From RPQJ01 sp963778185 (lineage in GTDB: Bacteria; Pseudomonadota; Gammaproteobacteria; Steroidobacterales; Steroidobacteraceae): DNA of 64,000 nt. Position 1 is the stretch's first letter, and each line of letters begins with the position of its first letter. The notes beneath the pieces are model-generated. The model was not told where the DNA came from and did not search any database. It was given only the letters and a program-made list of their open reading frames with translations. Shown in pieces: positions 57,601 to 64,000 of this stretch. A program made the position numbers and the translations under genes. The stretch spans positions 124,001 to 188,000 of the forward strand of contig CAVZTF010000004.1 in NCBI GenBank assembly GCA_963778185.1. Direction: 5' to 3'.

Positions 57601-58358
57601 GGCGCACGCGCCGGCGCCGATGGCCGGGATCCGACGGATCCGACCACTGGCACCTTATGGTGCCCGATGATCCGGACGACGTCGTCGGCGGAATCCGCGA
57701 GGTGGAGGACGCGCGCGTCTTCCGGCGAGATCGTGCCTTCCTTCAGCATCGCCTTGCGCATGAAGTCGGCGAGTTCCTCCCAGAAATCGCGCCCCACGGC
57801 GATCACCGGGAAGTGCTCGACCTTCTCCGTCTGGATCAGCGTGGCGATTTCGAAAGCCTCGTCGAGCGTGCCGAAACCGCCCGGCATCACGACGAACGCG
57901 CTGGAGTACTTCACCAGCATCACCTTGCGCACGAAGAAGTGCTCGAGCTGGATGAACCTGGTGAGGTAAGGGTTCGGCTTCTGTTCGTGCGGCAGCTTGA
58001 TGTTGCAGCCGATGCTGAGGCCCCCGGCTTCGGCCGCGCCGCGGTTGGCGGCCTCCATGATTCCCGAGCCGCCGCCGGTCATGACGGCATAGCCCGCGCG
58101 CGCCAGGGCCGCGCCGATCTCGCGCGCGACCTGGTAGTACCTGTGTGTTTCCGGGAAGCGCGACGAGCCGAACACCGTCACGCAGGGCTGCTCGAACATG
58201 AAGCTTTCGAAGCCGCGCAGGAACTCGAGGAAGATGCGCACTGCACTCTCGAGGTCCGCCTCGCGCGACCGGCGCCCAGCCAGGAACAGTTTCTCGGCGT
58301 TCTCGACGTGCGCGAGCAGCGATGCAGGCGGCGCCTGGCTGGGATGGTTGTTCGTCAT
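57597..58358 (-). CDS. LOG family protein (TIGR00730-type Rossmann fold)
   Basis: A 253-residue protein. The LOG motif is PGGFGTLDEAFE near residue 158, with VTVFGSSRF near residue 60 and MTGGGSGIMEAANRGA near residue 92. Members remove ribose-5-phosphate from nucleotides such as AMP or cytokinin ribotides. The last ~17 residues (KVPVVGSVGSRPSAPARAP) come from the dispersed repeat and are not part of the family, so the original stop was lost to repeat insertion or drift. Its stop overlaps the GNAT start. Confidence 0.87.
   Translation of the reverse strand: MTNNHPSQAPPASLLAHVENAEKLFLAGRRSREADLESAVRIFLEFLRGFESFMFEQPCVTVFGSSRFPETHRYYQVAREIGAALARAGYAVMTGGGSGIMEAANRGAAEAGGLSIGCNIKLPHEQKPNPYLTRFIQLEHFFVRKVMLVKYSSAFVVMPGGFGTLDEAFEIATLIQTEKVEHFPVIAVGRDFWEELADFMRKAMLKEGTISPEDARVLHLADSADDVVRIIGHHKVPVVGSVGSRPSAPARAP
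57627..57655. repeat. Dispersed inverted repeat, copy 2 (single arm)
   Basis: Only the right arm is present: GGATCCGACGGATCCGACCA followed by CTGGCACCTT. It is inside the 3' end of the LOG-family gene, where it encodes VPVVGSVGS on the minus strand. Full inverted copies are at 35949-36039 and 60290-60390. Confidence 0.8.
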
Positions 58359-58528
58359 GTGCAGTTCACCGGGTCGTTGGGCGCTGCGCCAGCAGCGCGC
58401 TGGGTGCTCGCCACCAAGTATGCCGCGTTGCCCGACCCGGGCGACATGCTTGTGCCCCCGGGGGCGCGGGATCGCGCGGGTGCGAGAGGGTACAATCCCG
58501 CGTCACGCTGTCCCGGAGAGGTTCCCAG

Positions 58529-58645
58529 ATGATCGGCTACATCACCCTCGGCACCAATGACCTGGCGCGCGCGGGCCGCTTCCATGCTGGCTATTTCCGC
58601 GACCTCGACGGCAACCAGCTCGACTGCTTCCGCTGGACGAAGTAG
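58529..58645 (+). pseudogene. Collapsed VOC (glyoxalase-like) remnant
   Basis: A frame of 38 residues reads MIGYITLGTNDLARAGRF, the first strand and turn of VOC proteins, then directly HAGYFRDLDGNQLDCFRWTK, the last strand with the metal-ligand region. Around 80 residues in between are missing, here without change of frame. A CCCGGAGAGG Shine-Dalgarno precedes it. A VOC domain needs the middle strands, so a normal enzyme is excluded, but the short frame is open and could still be made. Confidence 0.72.
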
Positions 58646-58675
58646 GACGCGCCCGCGGAAAACCGGCATCAACTG

Positions 58676-59797
58676 ATGGATACCGCAGCTGAAAAGAGCG
58701 TCGATCGCTGGCAGGCCGCCGGGGTCATCGATGCGGCGACCGCCGAACGCATCCGCGCCTGGGAACGGGAGTACGCGCCTGGTCATGCGAGCCGGTTTGG
58801 CCGCATCGCCTTCGCCTTCGGCGGGTTGCTGCTCGCCGCGGGAGTCCTGCTCTTCGTCGCAGCCAACTGGGACCAGATGTCGCCCTGGGGCCGGTTCGCG
58901 CTGCTTGCGGCGACGGTGGCCGTATTCCACGTCGGCGCCGCAGTGGTTGCCTCGAGGTCGCAGGCGCTCGCAACCACGCTGCACGCCGTGGGTACAGCGG
59001 CGCTCGGCGGCGGGATCTTCCTGGCGGGACAGGTCTTCAACCTCGCGGAGCACTGGCCGGAGGGCTTCCTGCTGTGGGCCGCGGGCGCAGCGGTTGCGGC
59101 CTGGCTGGTGCGCGGCTGGCCGCAGGTCCTGTGGGTCGCGATCCTCGTGCCGGCCTGGCTGCTCAGCGAATGGATCGCAACCCAGGCCCTGCGGTCGGTG
59201 CCCATTGGTGTGCCGCTCGCCGGCCTGTTCGTCCTGTGCGTCGCGTACGTCGCCGCCGTCGGTCCGGGACGTGACGCAACGTGGCGGCACGCGCTCGGGT
59301 TGCTCGGTGGAATTGCCTTCCTGGTCGTCGCAATCCTGCTGCCGCTCGAGCCCGGCATGCGACCGGGCGAGAGGCCTGCGACGGCCACCATCCTCGCCAT
59401 TGCCTGGGCGCTCGCGCTCGCATTGCCGCTGGTCGTCGGTGGCTGGTTGCGAGGTCGCGAGGCATGGCCACTCCTCGTCGCGGCAGTTGTCGCCGTTTGC
59501 GCCTCACGGGTCGACGCGTCGGCCTCGCGCGAGCTCCTCGCGTTGCACGCCCTCTACGCCGCGGCCTGCGTCGGCCTCGTGTGGTGGGGTGTGCACGAAG
59601 GTCACCGGTTGCGCATCAACCTCGGCGTGGTCGGCTTCGCGATGACGGTGCTGTCGTTCTATTTCAGCAGCCTGCTGGACAAGCTCGGCCGCTCGCTGGG
59701 GCTGATTGGCCTCGGCGTGCTGTTCATTGGCGGCGGCTGGCTGCTCGAGCGCGCGCGCCGGCGGCTGGTGGAGCAGTCGCGGAGGGATCGGCCATGA
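58676..59797 (+). CDS. DUF2157 membrane protein
   Basis: A 373-residue protein. A cytosolic start of about 40 residues (VDRWQAAGVIDAATAERIRA) is followed by about ten hydrophobic segments, beginning FAFGGLLLAAGVLLFVAANW. The N-terminal motif and the following AANWDQMSPWGR are typical of DUF2157. Function unknown. Its stop overlaps the next start as ATGA, a pairing with GDYXXLXY proteins that is common for this family. Confidence 0.85.
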   Translation: MDTAAEKSVDRWQAAGVIDAATAERIRAWEREYAPGHASRFGRIAFAFGGLLLAAGVLLFVAANWDQMSPWGRFALLAATVAVFHVGAAVVASRSQALATTLHAVGTAALGGGIFLAGQVFNLAEHWPEGFLLWAAGAAVAAWLVRGWPQVLWVAILVPAWLLSEWIATQALRSVPIGVPLAGLFVLCVAYVAAVGPGRDATWRHALGLLGGIAFLVVAILLPLEPGMRPGERPATATILAIAWALALALPLVVGGWLRGREAWPLLVAAVVAVCASRVDASASRELLALHALYAAACVGLVWWGVHEGHRLRINLGVVGFAMTVLSFYFSSLLDKLGRSLGLIGLGVLFIGGGWLLERARRRLVEQSRRDRP

Positions 59798-60288
59798 CTC
59801 CCTTGATGCGAGGGGTGATCGTGGCGCTCGCACAGGTGGCGCTGATGAGTGCGGTCGGCGCCAGGTTGCTCTATGACCGGGCGACCCTGCCGCGCGCCTG
59901 GGTGGAAACGGCGGGAGTGGACCCGAACCTGCCGATCCGCGGACGCTATGTCGCGTTGAATCTGTTGTTCCCGGCGTCGGCGGAGTCCGCAGCGGTACGC
60001 GTGCCAGACGGCAATACAGCGGTCGGACGCGTGGAGGTCCGGGATGGTGCGGCCGTCGCCGTGTTGCGCGGCCGGGCCGACGCCGAAGAGCCGCGCGACG
60101 GTGACGCTTATTTCGTCGAGCGATCCACGCCCGGCGGGCTGCGCTGGATGCTGATGGAGCCCGTTGCCTTCTTCCTGCCGGACCAGGCGCCGGATCCGAC
60201 GCGCGACCTCCGCCCCGGCGAGTTGTGGCTGGAGGCGAGTTTCCCCGCGCGATCCGCGCCGCGCCCCATCCGCCTCGAGCGCCGCTAA
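59794..60288 (+). CDS. GDYXXLXY domain protein
   Basis: A 164-residue protein with one N-terminal hydrophobic anchor (VIVALAQVALMSAVGARLLY). The signature is seen as IRGRYVALNLLF (normally GDYVxLxY), and later DGDAYFVE and an R-rich end. GDYXXLXY proteins are found beside DUF2157 in many bacteria and their role is unknown. The stop is immediately followed by repeat copy 3. Confidence 0.75.
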   Translation: MTPLMRGVIVALAQVALMSAVGARLLYDRATLPRAWVETAGVDPNLPIRGRYVALNLLFPASAESAAVRVPDGNTAVGRVEVRDGAAVAVLRGRADAEEPRDGDAYFVERSTPGGLRWMLMEPVAFFLPDQAPDPTRDLRPGELWLEASFPARSAPRPIRLERR

Positions 60289-60289
60289 G

Positions 60290-60390
60290 AGGTGCCAGTG
60301 GTCGGATCCGTCGGATCGGTCGGGTTCGGTAATCGTTGCGCGCAGGCTCGGCGGATTCGACGGATCCGACGGATCCGACCACTGGCACCT
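60290..60390. repeat. Dispersed inverted repeat, copy 3
   Basis: Left arm AGGTGCCAGTGGTCGGATCC and right arm GGATCCGACCACTGGCACCT are perfect inverted copies, separated by a 61-base centre with additional CGGATCCG and CGGATTCG units. It starts one base after the GDYXXLXY stop and ends one base before the TfoX-like ATG, so it fills the whole intergenic space. Confidence 0.88.
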
Positions 60391-60391
60391 T

Positions 60392-60739
60392 ATGGCCGTC
60401 AGTGACAGTTACCTTGCCTACGTCCTCGAACAACTCGCGGGCCTCGGGCGCGTCCGGTCGAGGCGCATGTTCGGCGGCGTCGGCCTTTACTGCGACGACC
60501 TCTTCTTTGCGCTGGTCGACGACGACACCCTGTACCTGAAGGTCGACGACAGCAATCGGGACGACTACCTCGCACTCGGCCTGCGGCCGTTCCAGCCGAT
60601 CCGCGACAAGCCGGAATTCTCCATGAGTTATTATCAGGCACCCGCCGACGCGCTCGAGGACGCCGAAATGCTGGTGGATTGGGCGCGCAAGGCACTGCGG
60701 GTCGCCGCGGCCGTCCGGCGCGGCACGTTCGAGAACTGA
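60392..60739 (+). CDS. TfoX/Sxy N-terminal domain protein
   Basis: A 115-residue protein matching the TfoX N-terminal domain: RMFGGVGLYCDDLFFALVDD, LYLKVDD and the closing MSYYQAPADALEDAEMLVDW. In E. coli and Haemophilus, the full Sxy/TfoX helps CRP activate competence genes; single-domain versions like this are of unknown role. The ATG follows repeat copy 3 directly, with no separate Shine-Dalgarno, so its expression may depend on the repeat. Confidence 0.82.
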   Translation: MAVSDSYLAYVLEQLAGLGRVRSRRMFGGVGLYCDDLFFALVDDDTLYLKVDDSNRDDYLALGLRPFQPIRDKPEFSMSYYQAPADALEDAEMLVDWARKALRVAAAVRRGTFEN

Positions 60740-60784
60740 GCCCAGCGCAAGCAGCGGCAACGCGACACAGGACACACGCACAGC

Positions 60785-61624
60785 ATGCCCAGCAAGGTTC
60801 CGGAAGGCGAAACGCGTGGCTGGATCATCCCGATCGGCGGCGCGGAGAACAAGGAGAACGACCGGCACATCCTCGAGCGCTTCGTGGACTGTTCGGGCGG
60901 CCGCGACGCCGACATCGTCGTCATTCCGACCGCGAGCCGGCTGCACGAGACAGGACCTCGCTACGAACAGCTCTTCAGGGACATCGGCGCCGCCCGCGTC
61001 ACGGCCATGGATTTCGACACGCGCCGCGACTGCCAGGAGACTGGCCGCCTGCAACGGCTGCAGGAAGCGACCGGCATCTTCTTCACCGGCGGCAACCAGT
61101 TGCGGCTCACGACCCTGCTCGGCGGTACGCCGGTCGCGAAGCTCGTGCGCATGCGCAACGCGCACGGTGTCACGGTCGGCGGCACGAGCGCCGGCGCCAG
61201 CATCCTGAGCGAGCACATGATCGCGTTCGGCGACGAGGGCTCCTCGGTCATCTCGGGCAGCGTACGGCTCGCCCCCGGCCTCGGCCTCACCAACCGCTTC
61301 ATCATCGACCAGCACTTCCGCCAGCGCGACCGGCTCGGCCGCCTGCTCACCGCGCTCGCCTACAACCCGTTCGCCATCGGCATCGGGCTCGACGAGGACA
61401 CGGCGGCGTTCATCGGCCCCGACGAGACGGTCGAGGTGGTGGGCAGCGGCGGGGTGACGATCGTGGACGCCGCCGACGTGAGCTATTCGTCCATGGACAG
61501 TGTCACCGAGGGCCAGCCGGTGTGCATGCTGGGCCTGCGGCTGCACGTGCTCGTCGCCGGCGCCACCTTCAACCTCCACACTCGCGTCGCCTCCTCAGGC
61601 TCGCTCGCTTCCTCGAAGGAATAG
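60785..61624 (+). CDS. cphB: Cyanophycinase
   Basis: A 279-residue serine exopeptidase that cuts cyanophycin into beta-Asp-Arg dipeptides. The nucleophile is in GGTSAGAS near residue 137, and FFTGGNQLRLTTLLGGT and DQHFRQRDRLGRLLTAL are family hallmarks. No signal peptide, so it is cytosolic. It lies directly before cphA, the usual arrangement for making and mobilising the storage polymer. Confidence 0.93.
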   Translation: MPSKVPEGETRGWIIPIGGAENKENDRHILERFVDCSGGRDADIVVIPTASRLHETGPRYEQLFRDIGAARVTAMDFDTRRDCQETGRLQRLQEATGIFFTGGNQLRLTTLLGGTPVAKLVRMRNAHGVTVGGTSAGASILSEHMIAFGDEGSSVISGSVRLAPGLGLTNRFIIDQHFRQRDRLGRLLTALAYNPFAIGIGLDEDTAAFIGPDETVEVVGSGGVTIVDAADVSYSSMDSVTEGQPVCMLGLRLHVLVAGATFNLHTRVASSGSLASSKE

Positions 61625-61701
61625 CGGCCGCGGGCTACGCGCGCCTGCCCCGCGTATGCCATGATTCCGCGAGAAAAGGCTCGAGGGGAGGAGCCCGCCC
61701 G

Positions 61702-64000
61702 ATGCGCATCCTGGACCGCTCCGTCTACGTGGGACCGTCGCTGTATGCGCACTTCCCGGTCATCAAGCTCGAACTCGACCTCGGCGAGCTCGAGGCCTGG
61801 CCGACGGCGCGACTTGGCGAGGAGTTCATCGACGCGCTCGCCACCGCGCTGCCGGGCCTCGCCGAGCACGGCTGTTCCTACGGCGAGCCGGGCGGCTTCT
61901 ACCGCCGCATGCGCGACGACGAGGGCACCTGGCTCGGGCACGTCCTCGAGCACGTCGCGATCGAACTGCAGAACGTCGCGGGCGAGAACGTCACGTTCGG
62001 CAAGACGCGCAGTGCAGACCGGCCCGGCGTCTACACCGTCGTCTACGAGTACGCACAGCGCGACGAGGGCATCGCGGCGGGTGAGCTCGCCCTGCGCCTG
62101 CTGTGCTCGTTGCTGCCGGCGCAGGTCCGCCCCACGCAAAGCGTCCCCGAGGGCTGGAGCTGGCCCGAGGCGCGCGATGAGTTCATTCGCTTCGCGCAGA
62201 AGCGCGCGCTCGGGCCCTCCACCGCGTCGCTGGTGCGTGCCGCCGAGGCACGCGGCATTCCGTGGCTGCGGCTCAACGACCAGTCGCTGGTGCAGCTCGG
62301 CCACGGCAAGTACCAGCAGCGCATACAGGCGACGGTGACCGGGCGCACGCCGCACATCGCCGTCGAGCTCGCGAGCGACAAGGAGGAAACGAACAAGATC
62401 CTCGCCACGCTCGGCCTTCCCGTGCCGAGGCAGGAGCTCGTGCAGAGCGACGCGCAGGCGGTACGCGCGGCGCGGCGCATCGGCTTCCCGGTCGTCACCA
62501 AGCCCTACAACGGCAACCACGGCCGCGGCATCTCGATCCGCCTCGCGACCGACGCCGAGGTGATCCAGGGCTACGCGGCCGCGCGCGAGCATTCGCGCTC
62601 GGTGATCGTCGAGACCTTCCTCGAGGGCGACGACCACCGGCTGCTGGTCGTGAACGGAGAACTCGTGGCCGCGACGCGCCGCACGCCCGGCCACGTGGTC
62701 GGCGACGGCGTGCACACCATCGCCGCGCTCGTCGACCTCGTGAACCATGACCCGCGCCGCGGCGTCGGCCACGAGAAAGTGCTCACGCGTCTCGAGCTCG
62801 ACGCGCAGGCGCACAAGATGATGGAGCGCCAGGGGCTGGCGCCGGACTCCGTGCCGATCCCCGGGCAGGTCGTCTACCTGCGCTCCACCGCGAACCTCTC
62901 GACGGGGGGCACCGCGACCGACGTCACGGACATCATCCATCCCGATAATCGCGACATGGCGGTGCGCGCCGTGCGCGCGGTCGGGCTCGACGTCGGCGGC
63001 GTGGACTTCCTCTCGACCGACATCACCGAAAGCTATCGCACGATCGGCGGCGGCATCTGCGAGGTGAATGCGGCACCGGGCTTCCGCATGCACGTGGCGC
63101 CGAGCGAAGGCACGTCGCGTGACGTCGCAGGCCCGGTCATCGACATGCTGTTCCCGCCCGGTTCGCCCTCCCGCGTGCCGATCGCCGCGATCACCGGCAC
63201 CAACGGCAAGACCACGACGGCGCGCATGCTCGCGCACATCACCAAGATGGCGGGGTTCACGCCCGGGCTCACTACCACGGACGGCGTGTACATCGACGGG
63301 CAGCGCACGGTGCAGGGCGACATGACCGGACCGGTCTCCGCCCGCATGGTGCTCGCCGACCCGCAGATCGACATCGCGGTGCTCGAAACGGCGCGCGGCG
63401 GCCTGTTGCGCGCTGGCATGGGCGTCAGGGAGGTCAACGTCGGCGCGGTTCTGAACGTCGCCGCGGACCACCTTGGACTCAAGGGCATCGACACGCTCGA
63501 GCAGCTCGCCGAGGTGAAGCGCATCGTGATCGAGGTGGCGACGGACTGCGCCGTGCTCAATGCCGACGATCCGCTCGTGCTGCGCATGTCGGGCTACGCC
63601 GACGCGAAGAACATCTGCTACGTCACCATGAATCCGAGCCACACGCTGGTGCGGGAGCACATCCGCGCGGGCGGCCGCGCCTGCGCGATCGAGGCGGGCG
63701 TCAACGGACAGATGGTCACGCTCTACGACCGCGGAGGGCACATCCCGCTCGTGTGGACGCACCTCATCCCGGCGACGCTCGAGGGCCGCGCGACGCATAA
63801 CGTGCAGAACGCGATGTTCGCCGCGGCGATGGCCTTCTCGCTCGGCATCAAGCTCGACGCGATCCGCCAGGGCCTGCGCACGTTCGACACGACGTTCTAC
63901 CAGGCGCCGGGCCGCATGAACGTGTTCAACGAGCATCCATTCAAGGTGCTGTTCGACTACGGCCACAACGCGCACGCGGTGTCCGTGATGGCGGACCTCG
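61702..64000 (+). CDS. cphA: Cyanophycin synthetase (partial, runs off the window)
   Basis: The first ~766 residues of an enzyme of about 900. In order: an N-terminal domain with WLGHVLEHVAIELQNVAG, an ATP-grasp domain (about residues 220-480) with VVTKPYNGNHGRGISIRLA and EGDDHRLLVVNGELVA, and a Mur-ligase-like domain from about residue 497 with ITGTNGKTTTARMLAH and ADHLGLKGI. The ATP-grasp adds Asp and the Mur domain adds Arg to the growing poly-Asp/Arg chain. GGGGAGGAGC precedes the ATG. Type I CphA. Confidence 0.95.
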   Translation, partial: MRILDRSVYVGPSLYAHFPVIKLELDLGELEAWPTARLGEEFIDALATALPGLAEHGCSYGEPGGFYRRMRDDEGTWLGHVLEHVAIELQNVAGENVTFGKTRSADRPGVYTVVYEYAQRDEGIAAGELALRLLCSLLPAQVRPTQSVPEGWSWPEARDEFIRFAQKRALGPSTASLVRAAEARGIPWLRLNDQSLVQLGHGKYQQRIQATVTGRTPHIAVELASDKEETNKILATLGLPVPRQELVQSDAQAVRAARRIGFPVVTKPYNGNHGRGISIRLATDAEVIQGYAAAREHSRSVIVETFLEGDDHRLLVVNGELVAATRRTPGHVVGDGVHTIAALVDLVNHDPRRGVGHEKVLTRLELDAQAHKMMERQGLAPDSVPIPGQVVYLRSTANLSTGGTATDVTDIIHPDNRDMAVRAVRAVGLDVGGVDFLSTDITESYRTIGGGICEVNAAPGFRMHVAPSEGTSRDVAGPVIDMLFPPGSPSRVPIAAITGTNGKTTTARMLAHITKMAGFTPGLTTTDGVYIDGQRTVQGDMTGPVSARMVLADPQIDIAVLETARGGLLRAGMGVREVNVGAVLNVAADHLGLKGIDTLEQLAEVKRIVIEVATDCAVLNADDPLVLRMSGYADAKNICYVTMNPSHTLVREHIRAGGRACAIEAGVNGQMVTLYDRGGHIPLVWTHLIPATLEGRATHNVQNAMFAAAMAFSLGIKLDAIRQGLRTFDTTFYQAPGRMNVFNEHPFKVLFDYGHNAHAVSVMADL

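Noticed and set aside
59504..61579. Minus-strand frame of 691 codons opposite TfoX and cphB
   Set aside because: The coding strand has clear cyanophycinase and TfoX motifs; the antisense frame includes the repeat and low-complexity sequence.

Overview
The window is a dense, very GC-rich (roughly 70% by eye) bacterial chromosome segment. It has short intergenic gaps, many ATGA or GTGA stop/start overlaps, and no rRNA, tRNA, CRISPR array, IS element or phage gene that I could find. The gene content suggests an autotrophic or mixotrophic proteobacterium, most likely gammaproteobacterial. It carries a red-type RuBisCO small subunit with CbbX, proteobacterial phosphoribulokinase, glutathione reductase, aerobic-style FadB/FadA beta-oxidation, a UrcA-family protein and a YnbAB-like lipid cluster. 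I cannot name the genus.

Layout. 1-3.0 kb: end of a Calvin-cycle operon (cbbS end, cbbX, fbp, cbbP). 3.0-10.5 kb: a P2A-type cation ATPase, a frameshifted FAD oxidoreductase, a zinc metallopeptidase/ATP-grasp ligase pair, a collapsed nikR remnant and a small envelope protein. 10.5-24.8 kb: sterol-desaturase-like hydroxylase, glpK-glpD, glutathione reductase, a NamZ-like/DOMON-like pair, a patatin, a 25-residue membrane peptide, an OrdL-like oxidase, a malic enzyme-YhhN-ADC-like operon and a lipase-like lipoprotein. 24.8-31.4 kb: ppdK, urcA-like, then gnd facing pgl-zwf (oxidative pentose phosphate pathway). 31.5-36 kb: a TGS-domain GTPase and a phospholipid head-group operon (CDP-alcohol phosphatidyltransferase, PlsC, CdsA, two membrane proteins). 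36-46.3 kb: a dispersed inverted repeat, a structured leader RNA with terminator, an unknown gene, slt, fadB-fadA, an acyl-CoA dehydrogenase and an ankyrin protein. 46.3-57.1 kb: the most remarkable locus, a candidate extracellular-electron-transfer module. 57-64 kb: GNAT (frameshifted), LOG family, a collapsed VOC remnant, DUF2157/GDYXXLXY pair, TfoX-like, cphB and the start of cphA.

The electron-transfer locus has a divergent FAD/4Fe-4S oxidoreductase on one side. On the other is an operon of a CcmI-like TPR protein, a His-rich inner-membrane (probably b-type) protein, a 21-CXXCH cytochrome, a second cytochrome with 39 CXXCH plus one CX3CH motif, a large outer-membrane beta-barrel with SPOR and TPR domains, and a lipoprotein. 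In order these could form a wire from the quinone pool or NAD(P)H across the envelope. In a CO2-fixing bacterium the flow could also run inwards, from an extracellular donor to the Calvin cycle. That is inference; the motifs and gene order are visible.

A second theme is gene decay. Three genes show single-step frame changes (FAD oxidoreductase, GNAT, probably the ankyrin protein). Two small genes keep both ends of their family but lack the middle (nikR, VOC). The frameshifts could be assembly errors; the collapsed genes are harder to explain that way.
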